A DNA stretch of 33,784 bases from Paracoccaceae bacterium (lineage in GTDB: Bacteria > Pseudomonadota > Alphaproteobacteria > Rhodobacterales > Rhodobacteraceae), in contig JANSYF010000036.1 in NCBI GenBank assembly GCA_024742575.1, positions 1 through 33,784 on the forward strand, written 5' to 3'. This document shows positions 1 through 10,000 of the stretch, piece by piece. The notes beneath the pieces are model-generated. The model did not search any database and was not told where the DNA came from. It saw only the letters and a program-made list of their open reading frames with translations. Position 1 is the first letter of the stretch. Each line of letters begins with the position of its first letter. The position numbers and the translations under genes are program-made.

Positions 1-1
1 G

Positions 2-217
2 CAATTGTTCTACCGGATGCCAGATTACAAGAATGTGCTGAACACCTTTGTCTGGCAGGAATACGATCTGGCCCCGGATCATCCCAAATTGTTCGGGTTT
101 ATCGAATTCTGGCAGGACACGATCGAAGGCCCGCTGCATTCAGTGCAATACACCCACCGCAAGATGCTGTCGTCCGGCGAATGGCAGCAGATTGTCGGTG
201 AATTTACGGTCCATTAA
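2..217 (+). CDS. Usg family protein, C-terminal part (5' end outside window)
   Basis: The reading frame is open from the window edge and ends with TAA at 215-217, giving about 71 residues. The visible protein carries the pattern I associate with the small alphaproteobacterial Usg family (about 90 residues): an LFYRMPDY segment, then TFVWQEYDLAPDHPKLF, then IEGPLHSVQYTHR, ending in a short hydrophilic tail. About 15-20 N-terminal residues are therefore missing beyond the left edge, and the in-frame TTG at position 5 is not the real start. The family has no established biochemical function; its name comes from early work on a gene next to a biosynthetic operon. The gene converges on the M32 carboxypeptidase gene, with a palindromic repeat between them. 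Family assignment is from memory of the conserved motif, not from a search. Confidence 0.8.
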   Translation, partial: QLFYRMPDYKNVLNTFVWQEYDLAPDHPKLFGFIEFWQDTIEGPLHSVQYTHRKMLSSGEWQQIVGEFTVH

Positions 218-220
218 GAA

Positions 221-288
221 CGTCGTCCTCGGGCTTGACCCGAGGACCTCTTGACCAAAAAATCTTCGGGCCAAGCCCTAAGACGACG
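221..288. repeat. Palindromic intergenic repeat (REP-like) between convergent genes
   Basis: A perfect 9-bp stem GTCCTCGGG / CCCGAGGAC (225-233 and 239-247) encloses a CTTGA loop. It is nested within an outer inverted repeat CGTCGTC (221-227) / GACGACG (282-288). The element fills the gap between the Usg stop (217) and the M32 carboxypeptidase stop (302). Palindromes of this CTCGGGCTTGACCCGAG type are scattered between genes in many alphaproteobacteria. Here it could also act as a bidirectional terminator, although there is no T-tract. Confidence 0.7.
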
Positions 289-301
289 CTGACTGGCCCT
301 G

Positions 302-1774
302 TCACACCCCGTAAATCTCTCCGAACTTGGCCTCAAGATACGCCAGCAACGGCGCTTCGTTGGGCGCAAAACCACACGCGCGTTCGATCACCTCGCGCGG
401 CTCGTACAGCCCGCCATGACGCTGCAGATTGTCGCGGAGCCAACCTGTTGCCGCAGATGTCTCGCCCGAAGCCAATTGCGCATCCAGATCTGGCACAGCC
501 TTGCGCAGCGCCTCATGCAGGCAACCCGCATAGACATTGCCCAGCGAATAAGTGGCGAAATAGCCAAACAAACCCACAGACCAGTGCACATCCTGCAACA
601 CACCGTTGGACGGTTTGTCGACCGCATAACCGAAATCGGCCTCGAACCTAGTGTTCCACGCCTCTTCTAGGTCTGACACATCCAGCGTTCCGGCAATCAA
701 CTGTCGCTCCAGATCGAAGCGCAGCAGAACATGCAGGTTGTATTGCACCTCATCTGACTCGGTGCGGATATAGCCTTTGTGCACACCATTCACGGTACCG
801 TAAAACGCATCAGGATCGCTAATCCCGAAAGCGCCAAACGCTTCGACCATTTGCCCGTGCAGCCAGCCGCTAAAGGCGCGTGAGCGGCCCAACTGGTTCT
901 CGTAAATCCGGCTTTGGCTTTCATGCACACCCATCGACACACCGCGCCCCAATGGCGTCAGCAGGTAGGCTTGGTCGATATTCTGCTCATAGGCCGCGTG
1001 ACCAACCTCGTGGATTGTCGAGTAAATGCAGCTGAACGGATCCGTCGGATTGGTGCGCGTCGTGATCCGAACGTCATTGCCTGAGCCGGAACTGAAGGGA
1101 TGCACCGCCTTGTCGACACGCCCGCGGCTCATGTCATAGCCAAAGGTCTTGGCGATCTGGCGCGACAGCTTCATCTGAGCGCTTTCGTCAAACGTGCCGC
1201 TTAACGCCGCCGGGGCAGGGGCACCCAACACCTTGTCGCGCAACGCCACCAACCGCGGCCGCAGCGCCCCGAACATCGCGTCCAACTGCTCTGCCGTGGC
1301 TCCGGGTTCATAGTCTTGCAACAGCGCGTCATAGGGATCGCCACCCTCGGCCAGCGCCGCACCTTCCTGACGCCGCAGGTCCAGAACCCGCTCCAGAGTC
1401 GGTGCAAAGGCCGCGAAATCGTCATTCGCCCGCGCCTCGGCCCAAATGCCTTGGGCCATCGACGTGGTGCGCGCCAGTTCCGCCGCCAGATCGGCAGGCA
1501 CTTTTGAGGCGCGGTCGAAATCCCGCTGGATGTGCCGCAGATGCGCCTTGGCCTCGTTATCGCTGCCTTTGGCCTTGGCCAGCCAGTCGCCGACACGCGG
1601 GTCCATGCGCCGTGCATGCAGTACCGCTTCCAGTGCGCCCATTTCCTCGGCCCGTTGCGCCGCAGCACCGCGCGGCATGGTGGTTTCCTGATCCCAACCC
1701 AGTCGTCCGGCGACTTGGCCCAGCGCCTCTGTTTCGCGCGTGAAGGCCATCAAATCATCATAAGCCGTGCTCAT
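302..1774 (-). CDS. Carboxypeptidase M32 (Taq-type metallocarboxypeptidase)
   Basis: A 490-residue protein of usual length for the M32 family, cytosolic zinc- or cobalt-dependent carboxypeptidases that trim C-terminal residues from peptides. The metal-binding HEVGH (HEXXH) is at residues 255-259, in the context IHEVGHAAYEQ. Other conserved stretches are visible: GRLGWDQETTMP near the N-terminus, DVRITTR before the HEXXH, and GVHESQSRIYEN after it. I chose the ATG at 1774 because it overlaps the ctaA stop codon as ATGA (1771-1774), which suggests translational coupling, and because residues upstream in the same frame merely read through ctaA in another frame. It is the last gene of a trmJ-ctaA-M32 transcription unit. 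No signal peptide is seen. Family assignment is firm; the in vivo substrate is unknown. Confidence 0.93.
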   Translation of the reverse strand: MSTAYDDLMAFTRETEALGQVAGRLGWDQETTMPRGAAAQRAEEMGALEAVLHARRMDPRVGDWLAKAKGSDNEAKAHLRHIQRDFDRASKVPADLAAELARTTSMAQGIWAEARANDDFAAFAPTLERVLDLRRQEGAALAEGGDPYDALLQDYEPGATAEQLDAMFGALRPRLVALRDKVLGAPAPAALSGTFDESAQMKLSRQIAKTFGYDMSRGRVDKAVHPFSSGSGNDVRITTRTNPTDPFSCIYSTIHEVGHAAYEQNIDQAYLLTPLGRGVSMGVHESQSRIYENQLGRSRAFSGWLHGQMVEAFGAFGISDPDAFYGTVNGVHKGYIRTESDEVQYNLHVLLRFDLERQLIAGTLDVSDLEEAWNTRFEADFGYAVDKPSNGVLQDVHWSVGLFGYFATYSLGNVYAGCLHEALRKAVPDLDAQLASGETSAATGWLRDNLQRHGGLYEPREVIERACGFAPNEAPLLAYLEAKFGEIYGV

Positions 1775-2919
1775 GCTGTCGCTCCTCGAATGGATTGTTG
1801 TACCGGGTACTGCGCGCCAAACCGCGCCCGCAGGATCAGCACCCACAGGATCACAGCGCCCACCTGATGCGCAATGGCGATCTGCCAAGGCGCCATATAG
1901 AGAACGGTCACGACGCCCAGCGCCATTTGCACCCACAGCATGGCAAAAACCGCGTTGAACCGGAACCGCGTGTCGGCATTTGGCGACTTGCGCGCCCGCA
2001 ACCATACGACGATGCCAAAGGCCAGCAGCAGATAACCCGCGATACGGTGCATGAACTGCACAAGGCCGGCGTTTTCGAAGAAGTTGCGCCATATGGGTTC
2101 GATATCGAACGGGAAGGGCGGCAGGAACGCCCCGGCCATCAAGGGCCAGTCGTTGTAGGTGCGCCCCGCGTCAATGCCTGCCACCAACGCGCCCAGCAGG
2201 ATTTGCAGGAAGGTAAAGTGCAACAACCCGGTGCCCAGCCCGTAAAGCTTGCCCTCCCGCGACCGCCGCGCCTGCATCAGATCGCGATCTTCGCGGCCGA
2301 GCTCGAACGTGTACCACGCGATAAAGCCAAGGATAACGAAGGCCAAACCAAGATGGGTCGCCAACCGATATGAGGCCACGTCGAGCATGGTGCCCGTTAG
2401 GCCAGAGGCCACCATCCACCAGCCAATCGCACCTTGGATGCCACCCAGAACGCCAAGGAAGAACAGGCGCCCGGTCCAGCCCGTGGGGATCTTGCGCGCC
2501 AGCAGGAACCCGAAAAAGCCCAGCGCCCAGACAAGGCCGATCACCCGGCCCAACTGCCTGTGCCCCCATTCCCACCAATAGATGAACTGGAACTCGGCAA
2601 GGCTCATGCCTTTGTTCTGCAATTGGTATTCGGGGATCTGGCGATAAAGGTCGAACTCGCGCTGCCAGTCCTCGGCATTCATCGGCGGTAGTGCCCCCGC
2701 AAGGGGCCGCCATTCGGTGATCGACAACCCGCTATCGGTCAACCGGGTCAGCCCACCCACGGCGATCATCACCATGACCAGTGCAAAGAGGATCATCAGC
2801 CAAACCCGGATCGCGCCCCGCGCGCCGCGCTTGCCCGCGTCGATCATGCCACCCTTGGGGGCCTCCTTGCGCGGTGTCTCTGCACCGACCTCTTCAAAGA
2901 TGCTGCGTTTGCTGCTCAT
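1771..2919 (-). CDS. ctaA: Heme A synthase (COX15/CtaA)
   Basis: A 382-residue polytopic inner-membrane protein that oxidises the heme O C8 methyl group to a formyl group, giving heme A for aa3-type cytochrome oxidase. It has a short basic cytoplasmic N-terminus (about residues 1-38), then the first membrane helix followed by GGLTRLTDSGLSITEWRP, a signature of the alphaproteobacterial/mitochondrial class. About eight hydrophobic segments are visible. Conserved histidines appear in EWGHRQLGR, ATHLGLAF, FMHRIAGY and IAHQVGAV, the expected heme ligands. The ATG at 2919 is preceded by AAGGAG about nine bases upstream. It lies 63 bp downstream of trmJ on the same strand and overlaps the M32 gene by 4 bases. 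Assignment is confident. Confidence 0.96.
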   Translation of the reverse strand: MSSKRSIFEEVGAETPRKEAPKGGMIDAGKRGARGAIRVWLMILFALVMVMIAVGGLTRLTDSGLSITEWRPLAGALPPMNAEDWQREFDLYRQIPEYQLQNKGMSLAEFQFIYWWEWGHRQLGRVIGLVWALGFFGFLLARKIPTGWTGRLFFLGVLGGIQGAIGWWMVASGLTGTMLDVASYRLATHLGLAFVILGFIAWYTFELGREDRDLMQARRSREGKLYGLGTGLLHFTFLQILLGALVAGIDAGRTYNDWPLMAGAFLPPFPFDIEPIWRNFFENAGLVQFMHRIAGYLLLAFGIVVWLRARKSPNADTRFRFNAVFAMLWVQMALGVVTVLYMAPWQIAIAHQVGAVILWVLILRARFGAQYPVQQSIRGATA

Positions 2920-2982
2920 TCAGGGGGTCTCCTTCTTGGGCGAAAGACTAGGCTTGGGGCAGGGCCGCTTCAAGGCGCGAGG

Positions 2983-3726
2983 CTAGCCCTTCTCCTTCCA
3001 GCGCACCATTTGCCGCAGCACACCATGCAGCATCTGCACATCCGCGCGGGTTAACGGCATGCGCGACCACATGTTGCGCAGGTTCAGTTTCATGCTGTCC
3101 GCCTTGGTTTCGGGAAAAAAGAACCCGGCCGTATCCAACGCGGTCTCGTAATGCTCGGCCAGCTTGTCCATCTCGATGGCATTTGCCCAGTCTGTGCCCG
3201 CCAATTCCACGGCCTCCGGTGCGATCTCGACCGACTGCCGTCGCCATTCATACCCCGTCAGCAGCACACATTGCGCAAGGTTCAAGGATGCAAACTCGGG
3301 GTTAACCGGAACCGAAATAATCGCATTGGCCAGTGCGATGTCGTCATTTTCCAACCCCGCGCGTTCTGGTCCGAACAACACAGCCACCTTTTCTCCAGCG
3401 GCGATCTTTTCGCGCGCAATTTCCATCGCGCGTTCCGGCGTCATCACCGGCTTGGTCATGTCGCGTTGCCGCGCCGTGGTCGCAAACACATAAGAACAAT
3501 CCGCCACCGCATCGACCGTGCGATCGACCAGCGCTGCATCATCCAAAATCCGACCCGCGCCCGACGCCATCGCGACTGCCTTTGGGTTCGGCCAGCCATC
3601 ACGCGGCGCCACAAGACGCATCCGGTCCAGCCCGAAATTCAACATGGCTCGCGCGGCGGCCCCGATATTTTCACCCATCTGCGGGCGCACCAGAACAAAA
3701 CTGGGCTGCGGCGTGTCGCTCGGCAT
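2983..3726 (-). CDS. trmJ: tRNA (cytidine/uridine-2'-O-)methyltransferase TrmJ-type (SPOUT)
   Basis: A 247-residue SPOUT-fold RNA methyltransferase. The N-terminal FVLVRPQMGENIGAAARAM is the classic TrmH/TrmJ opening. The knotted SAM-binding region is visible as LFGPERAGLEN, then ISVPVNPEFASLNLAQCV. The C-terminal 80 residues form the helical extension typical of TrmJ (E. coli TrmJ is of similar length). Family members 2'-O-methylate position 32 in the tRNA anticodon loop using SAM. The start at 3726 is supported by GGAG about nine bases upstream; translation further upstream would run into the divergent ThiE-like gene. It probably heads the trmJ-ctaA-M32 unit and is divergent from the ThiE-like gene, with 132 bp between them. 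The family is certain; the exact target nucleotide is inferred. Confidence 0.92.
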   Translation of the reverse strand: MPSDTPQPSFVLVRPQMGENIGAAARAMLNFGLDRMRLVAPRDGWPNPKAVAMASGAGRILDDAALVDRTVDAVADCSYVFATTARQRDMTKPVMTPERAMEIAREKIAAGEKVAVLFGPERAGLENDDIALANAIISVPVNPEFASLNLAQCVLLTGYEWRRQSVEIAPEAVELAGTDWANAIEMDKLAEHYETALDTAGFFFPETKADSMKLNLRNMWSRMPLTRADVQMLHGVLRQMVRWKEKG

Positions 3727-3800
3727 GGAATAGGTCTCCGAAAATCTCAGGTCGCGCCTGACTATTGTGCGCACGCTCAAAGGGCAAGCAGTGCAAGCCC

Positions 3801-3830
3801 TTGGCGCAGGGCGCGAAATCACGGTATAGG
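3801..3830 (+). promoter_or_regulatory. Candidate sigma-70 promoter for the ThiE-like gene
   Basis: TTGGCG at 3801-3806 and TATAGG at 3825-3830 are separated by 18 bases, with the ATG 28 bases downstream of the -10. It lies in the divergent intergenic region shared with trmJ. Recognised by eye only. Confidence 0.4.
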
Positions 3831-3858
3831 GTGTCGACCACCAAGGAAGGGGCCGAAG

Positions 3859-4482
3859 ATGTCCGACACAGAGCAGCCACAGATCTACCTGATCACACCA
3901 CCCGAGATCGAACTCAGCCATTTCCCGACCGATCTGGCCCGGGTGCTGGACGCCGAAGAGATTGCCTGTATCCGCCTGTCCCTTGCCACGCGCGACGAAG
4001 ACCTGATCCTGCGCGCAGCCGACGCCGTACGCGAGGTGGCACATCGCTTTGATGTGGCTTTGGTGATCGACACCCATGTGGTGTTGGCCCAGCGCCTTGG
4101 CCTAGACGGCGTTCACCTGACTGATGGCGCACGCTCGGTGCGCATGGCACGAAAGGAACTGGGCGCAGATGCAATCGTCGGCGCGTTTTGCGGGAACTTA
4201 CGTCATGACGGCATGAGTGCGGGCGAGGCCGGAGCGGATTACGTCAGCTTTGGCCCAGTGGGGAAAACCACCCTGGGCGATGGGTCCTGCGCCGAGTCAG
4301 AGTTGTTCCAATGGTGGTCTGAAATGATCGAAATCCCCGTGGTCGCAGAGGGCGGGCTTGATGCCGACATTGTGCGCATGTTGGCCCCTATGACCGATTT
4401 CTTTGGCATCGGAGAAGAGATTTGGCGAACCGATGATCCGGTGGCGGCCTTGAAAATCATAACTGCCGCTATGGTAGGCTGA
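3859..4482 (+). CDS. Divergent thiamine phosphate synthase (ThiE)-like protein
   Basis: A 207-residue TIM-barrel protein related to ThiE, which joins HMP-PP and thiazole phosphate to make thiamine phosphate. Family landmarks are YLITPP at the N-terminus, GLDGVHLTDGARS at mid-protein, EAGADYVSFGPVGKTT near residue 125-138, and IPVVAEGG. Several usual active-site positions look altered: the NDR after strand 2 reads IDTH, the GQ(D/E)D following DGVH reads TDGA, and the serine-rich GVS(T/C)H loop reads GAFCGN. It may therefore have low or different activity. The start at 3859 has a strong AAGGAAGGGG just upstream. It is a single-gene unit with no other thiamine genes nearby, divergent from trmJ and convergent with the SYLF lipoprotein across a repeat element. 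Fold family is confident; the enzymatic role is uncertain. Confidence 0.75.
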   Translation: MSDTEQPQIYLITPPEIELSHFPTDLARVLDAEEIACIRLSLATRDEDLILRAADAVREVAHRFDVALVIDTHVVLAQRLGLDGVHLTDGARSVRMARKELGADAIVGAFCGNLRHDGMSAGEAGADYVSFGPVGKTTLGDGSCAESELFQWWSEMIEIPVVAEGGLDADIVRMLAPMTDFFGIGEEIWRTDDPVAALKIITAAMVG

Positions 4483-4490
4483 TCGGGTCA

Positions 4491-4718
4491 GGGGGCTGTC
4501 TGCCCCCTCGGCGCGTACCGCGCCTTACCCCCGAAAGTATTTCTCAACCAGAGAAGTAACAAAGCGTTAACCTGAACGCGGCATTCTGCACGAGCGGTAC
4601 AGGCGGAAGCGCCAATGACCGCAACCGGAGAAGCCCCCTGCCATAGATGCAGGGGGTGGACCTGACCCATGTCTTCTCTGGTTCACAAATACTTCGGGGG
4701 TTTGGGGGCAGAGCCCCC
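4491..4718. repeat. Long inverted-repeat intergenic element (MITE-like) with nested terminator hairpins
   Basis: The gap between the convergent ThiE-like and SYLF genes is almost entirely one structured element. The left inner arm (4527-4556) and right inner arm (4673-4701) are inverted copies of about 29-30 bases, differing by one indel and two bases; both contain CCCCCGAA, GTATTT and AACCAGAGAAG. Outside them lie matching hairpins GGGGGCTGTCTGCCCCC (4491-4507) and GGGGGCAGAGCCCCC (4704-4718). A further GGCGCG-TAC-CGCGCC hairpin sits at 4510-4524 and a CCCCCTGC/GCAGGGGG hairpin at 4634-4656. The outer hairpins sit just past each stop codon, so they probably act as terminators for both genes. 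Similar GGGGGCTCTGCCCCC plus GTATTT motifs recur between genes in Rhodobacteraceae, which points to a mobile or amplified element. No coding sequence is visible inside. Confidence 0.75.
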
Positions 4719-4728
4719 AAGCGTAGGA

Positions 4729-5286
4729 TCAGGGAATGATCCGCGTGTATTTCACGCCTTCCAGCGTCGCGCCAAGGCGCAGACCCGCCTGTCCGAAAAT
4801 CACCGCGATGACCGGCGCCAGCGATGTTGTGGTTTCGGCTGCAATGGTTTCACCGCCTTCGGGGATTGCATATTCGATATTGGCACCAGCAGCCCAACCC
4901 GGCGAGCGGCGGAAATTCATCAGCGCGTCTTCGGTCATGAAAAACAGCACATGTGCGTATTGCTGTGCTCCGATCTGAAGTCCGGCGCTGGCCTTGGTGG
5001 TCGAGTAGTAATCCACCGTAATCCCACCGACGCGCAGTGCGCCGCGTCCAAAGGCACCGCCAAGGCCAAGCCCAGCCTCGGTCACCAATGGCATGACAAG
5101 CAGGCCGTTGGCGTTGGCTGCAAGGTTCTGCGTTCCGGGGAAGCGGCGGTACATTTCCGAAATGGTCGCATCGACCCGCGCGTCGATCCGCGCGCCGCCA
5201 TTGCCGCCCACGCCGTTGTTACAGCCGGCCAAAAGGAATGTCCCGCCAAGCCCAAGGGCCAGTTCGCGTCGTGTCAGGGATGTCAT
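4729..5286 (-). CDS. SYLF/YSC84-domain lipoprotein
   Basis: A 185-residue protein with a twin-arginine-like RRELALGLGG start and a lipobox LLAGC, the cysteine being residue 22, so it is predicted to be an envelope lipoprotein. The rest matches the SYLF (YSC84, Ysc84-actin-binding/lipid-binding) domain: glycine-rich segments GLLVMPLVTEAGLGLGGAFGRG and YYSTTKASAGLQIGAQQ, then AHVLFFMTEDALMNF and a C-terminal GLRLGATLEGVKYTRI. Bacterial SYLF lipoproteins are widespread, often stress-associated, and are thought to bind phospholipid; a precise role is not established. The start at 5286 has a purine-rich AAAGAGCAGAG upstream and a near-consensus promoter 60-90 bases upstream. It is downstream of hemB on the same strand but probably transcribed separately. 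Confidence 0.88.
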   Translation of the reverse strand: MTSLTRRELALGLGGTFLLAGCNNGVGGNGGARIDARVDATISEMYRRFPGTQNLAANANGLLVMPLVTEAGLGLGGAFGRGALRVGGITVDYYSTTKASAGLQIGAQQYAHVLFFMTEDALMNFRRSPGWAAGANIEYAIPEGGETIAAETTTSLAPVIAVIFGQAGLRLGATLEGVKYTRIIP

Positions 5287-5346
5287 TGTCTCTGCTCTTT
5301 CTTTGCCGATGCCTCTGAAGTCCGGCTGTGCCGCCGGTTGCGCAAC

Positions 5347-5375
5347 AGTATAGCCGCAGAGACGCGCCCTGTCAC
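5347..5375 (-). promoter_or_regulatory. Near-consensus sigma-70 promoter for the SYLF lipoprotein gene
   Basis: On the minus strand, GTGACA (-35, 5375-5370) and TATACT (-10, 5352-5347) are separated by exactly 17 bases. Each hexamer matches the consensus at five of six positions. The predicted transcript would have a leader of about 55 bases before the ATG at 5286. Confidence 0.6.
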
Positions 5376-5405
5376 TAAGGATAGATCACGATAAGCGGCG
5401 CACCG

Positions 5406-6476
<1,071 letters not shown>

Positions 6477-6498
6477 TTAAGGCCATTTGACTTGAGGG

Positions 6499-7038
6499 AT
6501 GACGCGCGCCTTGGATTGGTATTCCACCGTCTTTGAATTGATCGACATGCGGTCCTTTTCCAACCTCTGGTTTTGGATAGCCTTGGCTGTTGCATGGTCT
6601 TCCGCCAGCCATTGGGTGTTGGGCGTGCCATTCGATATGGTCAGTCGCGCGCGGCGCAAAGGCGGGCAGGCGGCCGAGGATCTGACCGATCTGTTGCGCA
6701 TCAACACAACCCGACTTTTATACATCGCTGACGAAGCCGGGCTTTGGGTGGTCGCCTCGGGTACGTTTTTCCTCACAGGGTTTGCCGTGCTGGGATGGGC
6801 CTATTGGGTTGAGATCGCGCAGGCGCTTTTTCTCTTGGGATTGCCGATGTCCATGGTCAGCTTGCTAAGCGTCTACACGGCCCGGGCATTGCACGAAAAA
6901 GACCATGATCTTGATGCGGTCTACAAACGTCTTGGGCGGCATCGATTGATCGTACAGGGCATCGGGATGGTGTCGATTTTCGTAACTGCGATGTGGGGCA
7001 TGTATATGAACCTCAGCGTTGGTGCGCTTGGCGGTTGA
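6499..7038 (+). CDS. Small polytopic membrane protein (Rhodobacterales family often labelled 'component of SufBCD complex')
   Basis: A 179-residue membrane protein with about four hydrophobic segments: residues ~22-42 (LWFWIALAVAWSSASHW), ~80-100 and ~103-125 (two adjacent segments), and ~152-172. A soluble loop (VSRARRKGGQAAEDLTDLLRIN) follows the first helix. The sequence fits a conserved Rhodobacterales family that I recall being annotated as 'component of SufBCD complex', but nothing in this sequence shows an Fe-S or Suf link and no suf genes are nearby, so I do not adopt that function. The start is uncertain: the ATG at 6499 has GAGGG almost touching it, whereas an in-frame TTG at 6511 would begin the conserved LDWYSTVFELIDMRSFSN block. 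It is followed 33 bases later by mfd on the same strand and may be cotranscribed with it. Confidence 0.75.
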   Translation: MTRALDWYSTVFELIDMRSFSNLWFWIALAVAWSSASHWVLGVPFDMVSRARRKGGQAAEDLTDLLRINTTRLLYIADEAGLWVVASGTFFLTGFAVLGWAYWVEIAQALFLLGLPMSMVSLLSVYTARALHEKDHDLDAVYKRLGRHRLIVQGIGMVSIFVTAMWGMYMNLSVGALGG

Positions 7039-7071
7039 CGCGGGCACGGTGCCGCGCCACATGACCGCGTT

Positions 7072-10000
7072 ATGAAGACATCCCAACACATCACCATGGG
7101 CGGCGCGCCCGAAGGCTTTGACGCCCGTCTGGTTCTGGCCGAGGCCGAAAAGCACGGCGGTGCAGTTTGTCACATCGCGCGCGATGATCGCCGTCTTGCG
7201 CAGATGCGCGAAGCGCTGCGGGTCTTTGCGCCTGCGATACCGGTTTTTGTCTTTCCCGGTTGGGATTGTCTACCATATGACCGGGTGTCGCCGAATCCCG
7301 ATATTTCTGCCACGCGCATGGCCACGCTTGCTGCACTGACCCATGCGATGCCGTCGCAATACGTGTTGCTGACCACCATGAGCGCCGCAACCCAACGCGT
7401 GCCTGCGCGAGATGTGCTGCGCGAAGCGGCGTTCAGCGCACGTGTCGGCAATCGCGTGAATGAAGAGGCGCTGCGTAATTTCCTTGTTCGGATGGGGTTT
7501 TCCCAAGCACCCACAGTTCTTGAACCCGGCGATTACGCAATTCGTGGTGGCATCATCGACATTTATCCGCCGGGCGATGGCGGGCCGGTCCGTCTGGATC
7601 TGTTTGGGGATGTCCTGGACGGTGCGCGCAGATTTGATCCAGCGACGCAGCGCACCACGGAAAAGCTTGAACTGGTGGAACTGGCCCCGGTATCTGAGGT
7701 CATCTTGGACGAGGCGGCGATCACCCGGTTTCGGCAGAATTACCGCATCGAATTTGGTGCAGCTGGCAGCGACGATCCTCTTTACGAAGCGGTCAGCGCG
7801 GGCCGCAAGCAGGCCGGGATGGAACATTGGCTACCGTTCTTTCATGACCGCCTTGAGACCTTGTTCGATTATTTGCCCGGCGTGCCTGTCACCCAAGACG
7901 ACCAGATCACACCCGCGCGGATCTCTCGTTGGGATGGGATTGTTGATCAATACGAAACCCGCAAGGCGGCTTTGGCGCAAAAATCCCGTATGGACACGGT
8001 CTACAAACCGGTGTCGCCGGATCAGCTTTATCTTGACGATGCAGACTGGATCGCGGCTATGGGGGACCGTCGCGTGGTCCAGTTTCATCCGCTTGCACAG
8101 GCTTCTGGCCCCGGTGTGGTGGATGCGGGCGGTCGCATCGGGCGCAACTTTGCGCCGGAACGTCAGCAGGAAAGTATAAGCCTTTTCAGTGCGCTGGCAG
8201 ATCATCTTCGCAAGAAGATGGAAGATGGTCCTGTTGTCATCGCGTCCTATTCAGACGGTGCCAGAGAACGGTTGTCCGGCCTGATCGAAGACGAGGGCTT
8301 GGCCGAGACCATTCCCGTCAACGACCTGACACGGGTCGGCAAGCGCGGGCTGCATCTGGCAATTTGGCCACTAGAGCAGGGGTTCGAGGCACCTTGGGAC
8401 AAAGACGGAAAGCTGACCGTCATTTCCGAACAAGATGTGCTGGGCGATCGCCTGATCCGGTCCCCCAAAAAGCGCCGCAAAGCCGAAAACTTCTTGACCG
8501 AAACGCAATCGCTGTCGCCGGGCGATCTGGTGGTGCATGTGGACCACGGCATCGGCCGCTATCTGGGGATGGAGGTCATCACCGCAGCGGGCGCCGCGCA
8601 TGAGTGCCTGCTGCTGGAATATGCGGAAAGCTCAAAGCTTTACCTGCCGGTCGAAAATATCGAACTGCTGTCCAAATACGGCCACGAGGAAGGCTTTTTG
8701 GACAAGCTGGGCGGTGGTGCGTGGCAGGCCAAGAAAGCCCGCCTGAAAGAACGCATCCGCGAGATGGCGGAAAAGCTGATCCGCGTGGCCGCCGAACGGG
8801 CATTGCGAAAAGCGCCGATCATGGATCCGCCGCCGGGTGCGTGGGATGCGTTCTCGGCCCGGTTCCCATATCAGGAAACCGACGACCAGTTGCGCGCTAT
8901 CGAAGACGTGATGGCGGACATGCATTCCGGCCAGCCGATGGACCGCCTGATCTGCGGCGATGTCGGCTTTGGCAAAACCGAAGTGGCGATGCGCGCAGCC
9001 TTTGTCGCGGCCATGTCCGGCGTTCAGGTGGCGGTGATCGCGCCGACCACCTTGCTGGCCCGTCAGCACTACAAAAGCTTTGCCGAACGTTTCCGGGGAT
9101 TTCCATTAGAAGTCAGACCTTTATCACGCTTTGTCTCGGCCAAAGATGCTGCGGCCACCAAAGACGGCTTGGCCCGTGGCACGGTAGATATCGTGGTCGG
9201 CACCCATGCACTCTTGGCCAAAGGCATACGGTTCCAGAATCTCGGATTGCTGATCATCGACGAAGAGCAACATTTTGGCGTCGGCCACAAAGAGCGGCTC
9301 AAGCAGTTGCGTTCGGACATCCATGTGCTGACCCTGACCGCGACACCGATCCCGCGGACGTTGCAACTGTCGCTGTCTGGCGTGCGCGATCTTAGCATCA
9401 TCGGCACGCCGCCCGTAGACCGTTTGGCGATACGAACCTATGTCAGCGAGTTTGACGCGGTGACGATCCGCGAAGGGCTGCTGCGCGAACACTATCGCGG
9501 CGGTCAAAGTTTCTTTGTCGTGCCGCGCATCAGTGACCTGCCCGAGATTGAAGACTTCTTGAAAACGCAGGTGCCCGAGGTGTCCTATGTCGTGGCGCAC
9601 GGCCAGATGGCGGCGGGCGAGTTGGATACCCGCATGAACGCGTTTTACGACGGCAAATATGACGTTCTGCTGGCGACAACGATTGTGGAATCCGGCCTTG
9701 ATATCCCGACCGCCAACACGATGGTCATCCACCGTGCGGACATGTTCGGCCTGTCGCAGCTTTACCAGATCCGGGGCAGGGTGGGTCGCTCAAAGACCCG
9801 TGCCTATGCTTATCTCACCACCAAACCCCGCGCAAAACTGACGGCCACTGCCGAAAAGCGGCTTCGGGTTTTGGGCAGCCTCGACACGCTGGGAGCCGGA
9901 TTTACGCTGGCCTCCCAAGACCTCGACATTCGCGGCGCGGGCAATCTTTTGGGCGAAGAGCAATCCGGCCAAATGCGGGACGTGGGATATGAGTTGTACC

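Noticed and set aside
221..288. CRISPR-like repeat.
   Set aside because: A single palindrome without regularly spaced direct repeats; no CRISPR array or cas gene was seen anywhere in the window.
1775..2092. Upstream in-frame extension of the M32 carboxypeptidase.
   Set aside because: It overlaps ctaA in another frame, and the ATGA overlap gives the standard N-terminus.
3151..3858. A long in-frame extension upstream of the ThiE-like start, running antisense through trmJ.
   Set aside because: The ribosome site at 3848 and family similarity begin at 3859; the extension is the complement of trmJ.
4558..4576. A possible CtrA box near the GTTAAC in the ThiE-like/SYLF junction.
   Set aside because: Only one TTAA half-site is present, and the position is between convergent genes, not in a promoter.
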